Assembly (NCBI GenBank): GCA_030837395.1
Contig: JAUPKO010000428.1
Span: 1-5,630, forward strand
From: Actinomycetota bacterium
GTDB taxonomy: Bacteria > Actinomycetota > Actinomycetes > S36-B12 > UBA10799
Direction of reading: 5' to 3'
DNA length: 5,630 bases
Part shown: one piece after another, positions 1 through 5,338 of the stretch
How positions within the stretch are numbered: the stretch's first letter is position 1
How the letters are laid out: each line of letters starts with the position of its first letter
Notes under the pieces: model-generated
Told to the model about the DNA's origin: nothing
What the model saw: only the letters and a program-made list of their open reading frames with translations
The model's database searches: none
Made by a program: the position numbers and the translations under genes

Positions 1-311
1 GTCTCGAGGTTGGTGCTGGCGTAGAAGCCCTCCGGGAACACCCCGTCGCTGGGCGCGGGCTCGAGGGTGGCGTCCTTGGGATCCACGGCCGTCACACCGA
101 GCTGGGTGAGGCGGAACATGATCTCGCGCAGCGTGTCCTGATCCGGCGCCTGCACTTCGATGCGCGCGTACGAGTCGTCGTGTTTGGTCCGCCCCAGCAC
201 GAACCGCTCGACGACGTATTCACCGCCGGCCTCGAGCACATCGTCGAGGGTCTTGCCCAGCTGCCCGGTGTCGATCACGTGCCCGCGCAATTCGATCTTC
301 TCGGTGATCAT
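1..311 (-). CDS. LOR/SDH-domain protein (TIGR00300, ornithine-cyclodeaminase-like), N-terminal part only
   Basis: The first 103 codons of a gene that continues past the left edge; no stop is reached. The translation begins MITEKIELRGHVIDTG, continues with GGEYVVERFVLGRTKHDDSYARIEV (given here as GGEYVVERF, then LGRTKHDDSYARIEV) and reaches PSDGVFPEGFYASTNLE. That order, ending in 'DGVFPEGFY-TTN', is the hallmark of the LOR/SDH N-terminal domain. In archaea and cyanobacteria this domain is joined to an NAD-binding module that converts ornithine to proline plus ammonia (archaeal OCD; the second half of AgrE/ArgZ). The NAD-binding part lies outside the window, so the reaction here is inferred from family. 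The start at 311 is chosen because AGGAG stands 5 nt upstream; an in-frame ATG at 326 lacks a Shine-Dalgarno. It follows the membrane-protein gene by 29 bp, so it is probably co-transcribed with it as the third gene of the operon. Confidence 0.85.
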   Translation of the reverse strand, partial: MITEKIELRGHVIDTGQLGKTLDDVLEAGGEYVVERFVLGRTKHDDSYARIEVQAPDQDTLREIMFRLTQLGVTAVDPKDATLEPAPSDGVFPEGFYASTNLE

Positions 312-316
312 CGCCG

Positions 317-321
317 CTCCT
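317..321 (-). promoter_or_regulatory. Shine-Dalgarno AGGAG for the LOR/SDH gene
   Basis: AGGAG on the minus strand with a 5-nt spacer to the ATG at 311. It decides between two in-frame ATGs (311 and 326). Confidence 0.65.
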
Positions 322-340
322 GTCATCCGGGCGGGGACCG

Positions 341-952
341 TCAGATCACCGCACCATCGTCGTAGTCGTCCGGGTCCCGCTGCCGGGCTTGGGCGATCAG
401 GCCCACGAATCCGCCGATGAACAGCGCGATGCCCAGCAGCGACACCACTCCGCCGCCGAACACTACCGCCCCGAGCACTCCGATGAGGATTCCCAGGAAC
501 ACCCCCAGCCAGGCCAGCAGGGTGCGCCGGTGCGGCCTGACCAGCGGCGGCGGTTCGGGGGGCACGAAGCGTTCGTCATGGTCAAGCGGGTCGAACGCGG
601 CCGGCGCCGGCGGCACCACCTGGTCCAGGCCGTCCGAGCGCAGGTCTGCGACGATCGCGGCCCAGGCCTGTTCCTCGCTGGGCGGCAGCGTCTCGGGCCG
701 GGAGTCGCTGGTGGCGCCGTACTCGGGCAGCACCCCGCGCACCACAGCCCGCGCGTCGCGCACCTGCGTCCGGGGCACGTAGATGCGCACCAGGGCTTTG
801 GCCATGGTGCCTTCGCGGGCGCCGATGTCCAACCGGTACGGCACTGCCTCGAGCCCGACGTTGGCCATCGCGTCCTGCACCGCCTCGGCCTCGGCCGGTT
901 CGAGGTCGATCAGCGGCACCAGCTCGGGCCGGGTCTGGTCGGGGGTGGCCAT
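341..952 (-). CDS. two-TM membrane protein of unknown function with DUF2007-like N-terminal part
   Basis: This 203-aa protein is a type common in actinobacteria but without an assigned role. Residues 9-75 form a soluble module (LVPLIDLEPAEAEAVQDAMA, then VGLEAVPYR, then ALVRIYVPRTQVRDA). It resembles small DUF2007-like alpha/beta domains: an acidic helix, a strand, and a second strand followed by 'V...D..AA'. Residues 84-141 are a proline-rich linker containing FVPPEPPPLVRP, a signature seen in many actinobacterial membrane proteins. Residues about 144-187 form two hydrophobic helices with a glycine-rich turn (VVFGGGVV). The tail is short, charged and acidic (RQRDPDDYDDG). Both ends are likely cytoplasmic. 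It starts 18 bp after the hydrolase stop and has no clear Shine-Dalgarno, so translation is probably coupled to the upstream gene. I recognise the architecture but not a function; the DUF2007 resemblance is by eye. Confidence 0.85.
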   Translation of the reverse strand: MATPDQTRPELVPLIDLEPAEAEAVQDAMANVGLEAVPYRLDIGAREGTMAKALVRIYVPRTQVRDARAVVRGVLPEYGATSDSRPETLPPSEEQAWAAIVADLRSDGLDQVVPPAPAAFDPLDHDERFVPPEPPPLVRPHRRTLLAWLGVFLGILIGVLGAVVFGGGVVSLLGIALFIGGFVGLIAQARQRDPDDYDDGAVI

Positions 953-970
953 GGGTCGCAGCTGCGCCCG

Positions 971-1723
971 TCAGGCGGCGGCGGAGTTCAGGCGCTCCAT
1001 GAAGGCGACGCTCTCGGCGAAGATCAGTTCGGCGTCGTAGTCCAACGTGGCCACGTGGTAGGAGTTCTCCAACTCGATGAAAGTCACGTCGTCGCTGCCC
1101 ACATGCTCGAGGATCCACTCGGTGTTGGACGCCTCCACGACGTGGTCCTCGGTGCTGCGCATCACCAGCAGCGGCTGCGTGACCAGGCCGAGATCGTCCT
1201 TGACCTGCTTCCACCCCTGCTGTAGCGAGTAGGCGGCCTGCAGCGGGATCTTGGTGTAGCCACCCTCGTCGACGCCGGGCTTCTTGATGTCGTTGGTGAT
1301 GCCGGGGAAGGCGGGCACGACGCGGCGCAGGTAGGGCAGCAGGTGCCGGTCCGGGCGCTCGGTGTGCACGGCGGCGTTGACGATCACCACTCCCGCGATG
1401 TCACGGTTCTTCTCCGCCAGCCGCAGCGCCAGCGAGCCACCCATCGACAGCCCCATGACGTAGACGACGCGGCAGCGCCCGGCCAGGTCGCGCAACTCGC
1501 GCTCGGCCTCGCCGTACCAGTCCTCCCAGCGAGTCTTGTTCATCTCCTGCCAGCTCGTGCCATGCCCGGGCAGCCGCGGCACCGACACGGTGTAGCCGGC
1601 CTCGGCCAGGTACTGCCCCCACACCTTCATCGACCGGGGGCTGCCGGTGAAGCCGTGGACGAGCAGGACGCCGACATCGCCGCCGTCCTGGTAGAAGGGT
1701 TCGGCGTCAGGCAGGAGCGGCAT
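971..1723 (-). CDS. alpha/beta-hydrolase, carboxylesterase / monoacylglycerol lipase type (Est30-like)
   Basis: A 250-aa serine hydrolase of usual length for the Est30/monoacylglycerol lipase group. It has the oxyanion-hole HGFTGSP (residues 23-29), a GHG turn (53-55), the nucleophile elbow GLSMGG with Ser93, the acid Asp193 in STEDHVV, and the catalytic His223 in NSYHVATLD. The 'YHV-TLD' form around the histidine is typical of Geobacillus Est30-type esterases. A cap region lies at about 120-175. There is no signal peptide, so it is expected to be cytoplasmic and to hydrolyse short to medium acyl esters or monoacylglycerols; the substrate is inferred from family. A strong GGAGG lies 6 nt before the ATG. 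It is the first gene of a three-gene minus-strand operon and is divergent from an acyltransferase gene of glycerolipid synthesis, which fits a role in lipid turnover. Confidence 0.93.
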   Translation of the reverse strand: MPLLPDAEPFYQDGGDVGVLLVHGFTGSPRSMKVWGQYLAEAGYTVSVPRLPGHGTSWQEMNKTRWEDWYGEAERELRDLAGRCRVVYVMGLSMGGSLALRLAEKNRDIAGVVIVNAAVHTERPDRHLLPYLRRVVPAFPGITNDIKKPGVDEGGYTKIPLQAAYSLQQGWKQVKDDLGLVTQPLLVMRSTEDHVVEASNTEWILEHVGSDDVTFIELENSYHVATLDYDAELIFAESVAFMERLNSAAA

Positions 1724-1729
1724 TCGGGA

Positions 1730-1734
1730 CCTCC
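1730..1734 (-). promoter_or_regulatory. Shine-Dalgarno GGAGG for the hydrolase gene
   Basis: GGAGG on the minus strand, 6 nt before the ATG at 1723. It supports this start and marks the gene as the lead cistron. Confidence 0.7.
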
Positions 1735-1904
1735 GGGTCGGGCTGGGTATTCGAGAGTGTGGCGATATCGTCCCACGTCTGCTCTAAGATTCCGACGCTA
1801 CCCGCTGCACCTTCGCCCGGCGGCATCGACTCCGATTCCCCCGGGCCGTAGGCTGCTGCCTGACCTTCCCGCTCAGCGGCAGGTATCGCGCTGAGGATCG
1901 ACCT

Positions 1905-1909
1905 AGGAG
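1905..1909 (+). promoter_or_regulatory. Shine-Dalgarno AGGAG deciding the GTG start of plsC
   Basis: AGGAG with a 5-nt spacer to GTG at 1915. No ATG is better placed, so the gene begins with GTG. Confidence 0.7.
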
Positions 1910-1914
1910 AACTG

Positions 1915-2652
1915 GTGCTCTACTGGCTGCTCAAGTACGTCCTCCTGGGACCTCTGCTGCGCCTCCTGTACCGGCCGCAGGTCAGCGGGCTCGAGAACAT
2001 CCCGGAGACGGGCCCGGCGATCCTGGCCAGCAACCACCTGTCGTTCTCGGATTCCTTCTTCCTGCCGCTGGTGTGCCCGCGGCGCATCACGTTCTTGGCC
2101 AAGGCCGAGTACTTCAACGGCAGGGGTTTCAAGGGGTGGTTCTCACGGATGTTCTTCACTGGCGTGGGGCAGGTGCCGATTGACCGGTCGGGGGCCTCGG
2201 CCGCTGAGGACGCGCTCAACACGGGCCTGCGGATTCTGGGTCAGGGCGACCTGCTGGGCATCTATCCGGAGGGCACACGGTCGCCGGACGGGCGGCTGTA
2301 CCGGGGCAAGACGGGTGTGGCGCGGATGGCCCTGGAAGCCGGCGTGCCAGTGATCCCCGTGGCCATGATCGACACCGAGAAGATTCAGCCGATCGGGTCG
2401 AAGGTGCCGCGGATCATGCGGGTGGGGATTCGGATCGGGGCGCCGTTGGACTTCTCCCGGTACGAGGGTATGGAGAACGACCGGTTCGTGCTGCGGTCGA
2501 TGGCGGACGAGATCATGTACGAGTTGATGGACCTCTCCGGGCGCGAGTACGTCGACATGTATGCCGCGCGGGCCAAGGCCATTGCGGCCGGTGCCAATCC
2601 TGGTCCGCCCGAGGCCGATGACCTCGGCGCCCAGCAGGCCGCTGCGGCCTGA
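1915..2652 (+). CDS. plsC: 1-acyl-sn-glycerol-3-phosphate acyltransferase (PlsC family)
   Basis: A 245-aa acyltransferase expected to transfer an acyl chain to lysophosphatidate, giving phosphatidate for phospholipid and triacylglycerol synthesis at the inner face of the membrane. All family blocks are present. The catalytic HX4D is in SNHLSFSDSFF (His41, Asp46), block II is GQVPIDR (85-91), block III is YPEGTRSPDG (117-126, phosphate binding), and block IV is VPVIPVAM (144-151). The N-terminus (LLKYVLLGPLLRLLY) is a short hydrophobic, probably membrane-associated helix. The spacing and the 'SGREYVD(M/I)YA' tail motif match the actinobacterial Rv2182c type. The alanine-rich last 25 residues are variable. 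The GTG start is fixed by AGGAG. It appears monocistronic: 60 bp after the stop comes a large palindromic element that could also end transcription. The exact acyl acceptor is inferred. Confidence 0.92.
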   Translation: MLYWLLKYVLLGPLLRLLYRPQVSGLENIPETGPAILASNHLSFSDSFFLPLVCPRRITFLAKAEYFNGRGFKGWFSRMFFTGVGQVPIDRSGASAAEDALNTGLRILGQGDLLGIYPEGTRSPDGRLYRGKTGVARMALEAGVPVIPVAMIDTEKIQPIGSKVPRIMRVGIRIGAPLDFSRYEGMENDRFVLRSMADEIMYELMDLSGREYVDMYAARAKAIAAGANPGPPEADDLGAQQAAAA

Positions 2653-2714
2653 GTCTGTCGCCTGGCCCGGCTGTCGTGCAGGACTCGGGGCCTGGGGGCC
2701 TCCTGAACGCTCAA

Positions 2715-2814
2715 GTGGGCAAAGCCCGCCAGTGTCGCAGGGTCCTTGGGCACATCACGCCACATGTGGCGGCATCTGCCCACAGTCCCGGCTCGGATGG
2801 CCGGATCTGCCCGC
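2715..2814. repeat. 100-bp symmetric palindromic element, four mirrored 18-bp units
   Basis: Two units in plus orientation (GTGGGCAAAGCCCGCCAG at 2715-2732; 2746-2763, starting TTGGGCACATCACGCC) face two in minus orientation (GTGGCGGCATCTGCCCAC at 2766-2783; ATGGCCGGATCTGCCCGC at 2797-2814). The centre is a perfect 12-bp palindrome, GCCACATGTGGC (2759-2770). Inner arms 2746-2764 and 2765-2783 pair at 15 of 19 positions. Outer units lie at identical distances from the centre and pair at 13 of 18; the 13-nt linkers pair poorly (6 of 13). A long imperfect hairpin could form in RNA or single-stranded DNA. Most units are also small inverted repeats by themselves (GGGC-AAA-GCCC, GGCA-GA-TGCC). The same two-unit arrangement recurs at 5582-5630, pointing to a dispersed family. 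It could also serve as a terminator after plsC, although there is no T-tract. Confidence 0.75.
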
Positions 2815-2877
2815 AAAACCTCGGTCGTGGCGGACCTCAGTCCGGTGGGGCGGCGCGGCCACGCCCCCAGCAGTCGA

Positions 2878-2898
2878 GTGTGGTCCACACGTGCGGAC
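2878..2898. promoter_or_regulatory. overlapping palindromes, candidate operator of the toxin-antitoxin pair
   Basis: GTGTGG-T-CCACAC (2878-2890) is a perfect 6-bp inverted repeat with a 1-bp centre. Overlapping it, GTCCACACGTGCGGAC (2883-2898) is self-complementary at 14 of 16 positions around CACGTG. They end 12 bp before the ATG of the antitoxin-like gene, a usual place for an autoregulatory site. The binding protein is unknown. The antitoxin here shows no obvious DNA-binding domain, which weakens simple autoregulation. No clear -10 box is visible nearby. Confidence 0.4.
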
Positions 2899-2910
2899 AT
2901 CCGCGGGGCC

Positions 2911-3405
2911 ATGGAGCACGTAGCCGGGTACATTTCGGATGTGGCCGTCCCGCTGGAACCGCAGACTGCGGACTTGCCAACCGACTCGGCTTTCGCTGTG
3001 TTCGGATGCACCACCTTGCCGTCGTTGGCGCATGACATCCGTGACGACCTCCGCCGTGACGCCCCCTGGCAAGACACCTTGCGGCTCATCATCGCGGCCA
3101 GCGACGACTTCGCCTCACTGACGCGGGACTCCGAGCGCGCGTTCTTCCTCCAAGAGCCGTCGACGACGTCCGATGCCCGCTACGACGCCTTCCTAGCCGC
3201 CCTCGCCGTGCACCTGTGCCGTGGCGCAGGCCTGAGTCGCACCCCGGACTGGACCCGTGACGCCGACCGCTATCTGCCCAGCTTCTGGTGGTACGGGGCG
3301 GCAGAGGAGGGGACGGGCCTGCGGGCCTACGCGTGGCAGCGCACGCCGTCGTGCTTCCGGGCCCGCGGCGTGGTGTTCAACATCGACAATTTGGCGTCGG
3401 TATGA
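2911..3405 (+). CDS. MenA-type antitoxin-like protein (short form without visible HTH)
   Basis: A 164-aa protein directly upstream of, and overlapping, a DUF6036 nucleotidyltransferase. Residues about 54-164 match by eye the pattern of the C-terminal domain of antitoxin-type partners of such enzymes: a helical stretch ending in 'R..FFLQEPSTT', then DARYDAFLAALAVHL (88-102), TPDWTRDADRYLPSFWW (111-127), LRAYAWQRTPSCFRARGVVF (137-156) and a closing NIDNLASV. 'W...RFL..FW', 'P..FR.RGIF' and the final 'L' are the recurring positions. Longer relatives carry an XRE helix-turn-helix at the N-terminus; here residues 1-50 show none, so regulation may differ. The start is ATG 2911, with only a weak purine stretch (GCGGGG) before it. 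GTG at 2878 is in frame but would swallow the palindromes. The antitoxin role is inferred from position and pattern. Confidence 0.75.
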   Translation: MEHVAGYISDVAVPLEPQTADLPTDSAFAVFGCTTLPSLAHDIRDDLRRDAPWQDTLRLIIAASDDFASLTRDSERAFFLQEPSTTSDARYDAFLAALAVHLCRGAGLSRTPDWTRDADRYLPSFWWYGAAEEGTGLRAYAWQRTPSCFRARGVVFNIDNLASV

Positions 3406-3941
3406 GTGACCTCCTGGACCGCGAGGCGATCGTGGAGTTGCTCACGCAGTTGGGTGCGCGGCTGGACCGGCGGGGACTGGCGGCGGAGGTGTACGTCGTC
3501 GGCGGCACGGCGATGCTGCTGGCCTACAACCGCACGAAACTCACCCGCGACGTGGACGCAGTGACCGAGGCTGCGGACGTGGTCGAGCAAGAGGCGCGGG
3601 CGATGGCTCGCCAACGACGAGATCTGGCAGAAGACTGGTTCAACTCCCGCGTCCGACCGATGCTGCCGCGAGTTTTCGACGCCGATCAGGTGGAGGTCTT
3701 GGTGGCGCCTGGGATCAGTGTGACGGTCGCTTCGCCACGCCACATGCTTGCCATGAAGATTCGAGCCGCGCGTGGTGACCGGGACACCGAGGACATCCTG
3801 CTGCTGTGCCAGGTGCTGGGCATTGGGAGCATCTCCGCTGCGCTGGCCGTGGCCGACGACATCTGGGGACCGGGGATGATCCGCGACGAGAGTGTGTTCC
3901 TCGTCTCCGAGGCGCTGCGCGCAGCGGGGTTTTCGGACTAG
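3402..3941 (+). CDS. DUF6036 nucleotidyltransferase, MenT/AbiEii-like toxin
   Basis: This 179-aa protein has the nucleotidyltransferase core. YVVGGTAM carries the nucleotide-binding GG (34-35), followed by LTRDVDAV with the metal-binding pair Asp50 and Asp52. Then come EDWFNSRV (78-84), VEVLVAPGISVTVASP (97-112) and LAMKIRAARGDRDTEDILLL (116-135) with conserved Lys119, Arg124, Asp128 and Asp131. These blocks in this order define the DUF6036 group, whose fold is that of the AbiEii/MenT enzymes. MenT toxins add nucleotides to tRNA 3' ends and stop translation; whether this one does so is inference. It starts at ATG 3402, overlapping the previous stop by 4 bp (ATGA), so translation is coupled and the two proteins should be made together. 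No Shine-Dalgarno is evident. An in-frame GTG at 3288 exists but lies inside the upstream gene. All catalytic residues are intact. Confidence 0.88.
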   Translation: MSDLLDREAIVELLTQLGARLDRRGLAAEVYVVGGTAMLLAYNRTKLTRDVDAVTEAADVVEQEARAMARQRRDLAEDWFNSRVRPMLPRVFDADQVEVLVAPGISVTVASPRHMLAMKIRAARGDRDTEDILLLCQVLGIGSISAALAVADDIWGPGMIRDESVFLVSEALRAAGFSD

Positions 3942-3945
3942 TCCG
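3913..3945. terminator. two tandem perfect palindromes at the toxin stop codon, possible terminator
   Basis: CGCTGCGCGCAGCG (3913-3926, perfect 14-bp palindrome) is followed by GGG, a TTTT run (3930-3933) and then CGGACTAGTCCG (3934-3945, perfect 12-bp palindrome containing the TAG stop). GC-rich hairpin plus short T-run resembles a weak intrinsic terminator for the plus-strand cassette, but it lies within the last codons and the T-run is short. The rest of the convergent gap to 4065 shows no better hairpin. Confidence 0.35.
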
Positions 3946-4065
3946 GCACCGTGTCGTTGGGTTGCGTCAAGTTGATTGAACGGGTTTTCGGGTGATGGTT
4001 GCCGTCAGGTGGTGGGGTGAGGCTAGGGCGCGGTTGCGGGCCGAGCCGTTCGCGGCGAGGTGACG

Positions 4066-5124
4066 CTATGCCGCGTGTTCGCCCATCCGTCGCCGGCCAC
4101 CTTCGACGGCGGCGGGCTGGCTGTCGGGGGCGGGCTGGCGGTCGGGGGCGGGCTGGCTGTCGGGGGCGGGCTGGCTGTCGGGGGCAGGCCGACTGACGGG
4201 GGTCGCCGCGTGGCGAATCAAGGCGGCGGAGAGCTCCCGATCCACCGCCTTGACCAGGGTGCGTGAGAATCGTCGTTCGCCGAAGGAGTTCACCCGTCGC
4301 GCGAGCACGGACCGGAAGCCGTCGCGGTCCATGCGTGCGGGCAGGAAGTCGGCTAGGTCCGCCAATTCGCGTTCGGACCCCGTCACCAACTCCTCCATCT
4401 CGCACACATAGACGTGCTCGAAGTGCGCGGCGAATCGCGTGACGGTGCCGGCGTAGTCCGACAGCGCGACCTGACTGCGCCACCATTGGCTGCCGGACTC
4501 CAGGTCGCGCCACAGGCCCTCCTCGCGCACGTCCTCGGCGCTCGACGCACGACCCCAACCGATCTCCCGCAGCACATACGCGGACAGCAGGCGGCTCACC
4601 CGCTCCCTGGTCTGCAGGATGATGCGGGTCGCGGGTCCGGTGACTTCCCGCATGTGGCGTACCCCGGAATCGGCGAGCAGCATGTACTCCGGGCTGATCT
4701 CGCACACAACGCGGTTACGGCGCAACGCGGGCCGGAAGAACTCCCGGTACGGCACGGCCGCCAAGTCGCCGCCGACGGCACAGCCCTCGATCAAGCTGAG
4801 GGTGCGGGCCATCGTGCGGACGGCGATCGCGTCCCGCCGCCGCTCGCGCCCAGTGCGTTGGACCGGCTCGGAGGTGCGGCGGGCACGCAGCAGCCTGTTC
4901 ATCCCCCCGGCCCGAGCAGGGGTGTGCCGCTGGCCCAGGGACTCCGCTCGGCCCTTCAGGAAGCCGAAGTCGCGGACTCCGTGGACGGAGTCGAAGTAGT
5001 GCAATTCCTTGAGCGGGTGGACGAACACCGTCGACGCGCGGTCGAGGGCCACCGAGAGCAGGGTGGACCCGGCGCGCTGGGAGCCGACGCCTATGACGAA
5101 TGTGGGCTCCCCGCCGCGGATCAT
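4066..5124 (-). CDS. PAPS-dependent sulfotransferase-like protein with repeat-built C-terminal tail
   Basis: A 352-aa protein expected to move sulfate from PAPS to an acceptor hydroxyl or amine; the acceptor is unknown. FVIGVGSQRAGSTLL (9-23) is the 5'-phosphosulfate-binding loop, with Arg17 where many relatives have Lys. It is followed by HPLKELHYFD (36-45), like the KE-HFF motif of heparan-sulfotransferase-type and bacterial Sulfotransfer enzymes. CEISPEYML (141-149) and RIILQTRERVSRLLSAY (167-183) supply the 3'-phosphate-binding Arg173 and Ser181. Residues 60-110 are an arginine-rich insertion. After about residue 305 the fold gives way to a tail of SQPAPD hexapeptides encoded by an 18-bp tandem repeat. 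There is no signal peptide or membrane segment, so it is cytoplasmic. It is convergent with the toxin-antitoxin pair and stands alone. ATG 5124 has no Shine-Dalgarno, which fits a leaderless message (see 5131-5136). Confidence 0.85.
   Translation of the reverse strand: MIRGGEPTFVIGVGSQRAGSTLLSVALDRASTVFVHPLKELHYFDSVHGVRDFGFLKGRAESLGQRHTPARAGGMNRLLRARRTSEPVQRTGRERRRDAIAVRTMARTLSLIEGCAVGGDLAAVPYREFFRPALRRNRVVCEISPEYMLLADSGVRHMREVTGPATRIILQTRERVSRLLSAYVLREIGWGRASSAEDVREEGLWRDLESGSQWWRSQVALSDYAGTVTRFAAHFEHVYVCEMEELVTGSERELADLADFLPARMDRDGFRSVLARRVNSFGERRFSRTLVKAVDRELSAALIRHAATPVSRPAPDSQPAPDSQPAPDRQPAPDSQPAAVEGGRRRMGEHAA
4114..4185. repeat. 18-bp tandem repeat, four units, in the sulfotransferase 3' end
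   Basis: Unit GGGCTGGCTGTCGGGGGC on the plus strand: copies at 4114, 4132 (one T-to-G change), 4150 and 4168; a degenerate fifth unit follows at 4186-4203. The 18-bp length keeps the frame and adds one SQPAPD (one SQ replaced by RQ) hexapeptide per copy, so copy number could vary between strains without breaking the gene. Confidence 0.9.
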
Positions 5125-5338
5125 GTCCAGACGCTAGAACCGCTCGCCGCCTCGCTCGGTTAACCCGCCGGGCGTGTCGCGGATCGGTCGGAAGCGTCCG
5201 GGCGACGCCGTCGGACTCACCACGATCCCTTGACCAAGGACCCCGCCGTGCCCACACGGCAGAGCGTCGGGCCGGCAGTCGAGCTCTGACGCTCCGGGTG
5301 CGGATTGCGGAGTGGCAGCCCAGGTGCCCAAGTCTTGC
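5125..5338. other. non-coding upstream region of the sulfotransferase gene with two small hairpins
   Basis: I see no supported gene here. Two adjacent inverted repeats stand out. CCTTG-AC-CAAGG lies at 5228-5239. GCCGTG-CCCA-CACGGC at 5245-5260 is a perfect 6-bp stem with a 4-nt loop. Neither has a T-tract, so a terminator role is unproven. With the minisatellite and the partial palindromic element that follow, 5125-5630 is a gene-free stretch of about 500 bp. Confidence 0.5.
5131..5136 (-). promoter_or_regulatory. candidate -10 box TAGCGT for a leaderless sulfotransferase mRNA
   Basis: On the minus strand TAGCGT fits TANNNT and ends 6 nt before the ATG at 5124, so transcription would begin at or next to the start codon. 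This is the usual layout of leaderless actinobacterial genes and would explain the missing Shine-Dalgarno. No convincing -35 is seen. Confidence 0.35.

Larger units (their letters stand above)
1724..1914. promoter_or_regulatory. divergent intergenic control region
   Basis: These 191 bp between the divergent hydrolase and plsC-like genes must carry promoters for both. On the plus strand the best -10-like hexamer is TAAGAT at 1785-1790, without a good -35, which would leave a leader of about 120 nt. On the minus strand TAGCGT at 1800-1795 fits TANNNT weakly. No clear operator-like palindrome is visible. The promoter positions are guesses; the divergent layout itself is certain. Confidence 0.4.

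Noticed and set aside
389..1225. Long plus-strand open frame (278 codons) opposite the membrane protein and hydrolase
   Set aside because: Its translation is rich in His, Arg, Gln and Gly with no domain, and it is antisense to two well-supported genes; typical of high-GC shadow frames.
2878..2910. N-terminal extension of the antitoxin-like protein to GTG 2878 or to ATGs inside the palindromic element (2746-2764)
   Set aside because: The extension has no family resemblance, lacks a ribosome-binding site and would make the palindromes coding; ATG 2911 is preferred, though 2878 cannot be fully excluded.
2385..3092. Minus-strand open frame (235 codons) across the plsC end, the palindromic element and the antitoxin start
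   Set aside because: It crosses a plsC gene with intact motifs and the non-coding repeat, and shows no domain.
3938..4705. Minus-strand open frame of 255 codons overlapping the sulfotransferase
   Set aside because: It runs in another frame of a gene whose PAPS motifs are clear; its Arg/Pro-rich repeats are the 18-bp repeat read out of frame.
5228..5260. tRNA or riboswitch upstream of the sulfotransferase gene
   Set aside because: Only two short hairpins are present; no cloverleaf, T-loop sequence or known aptamer consensus could be matched.
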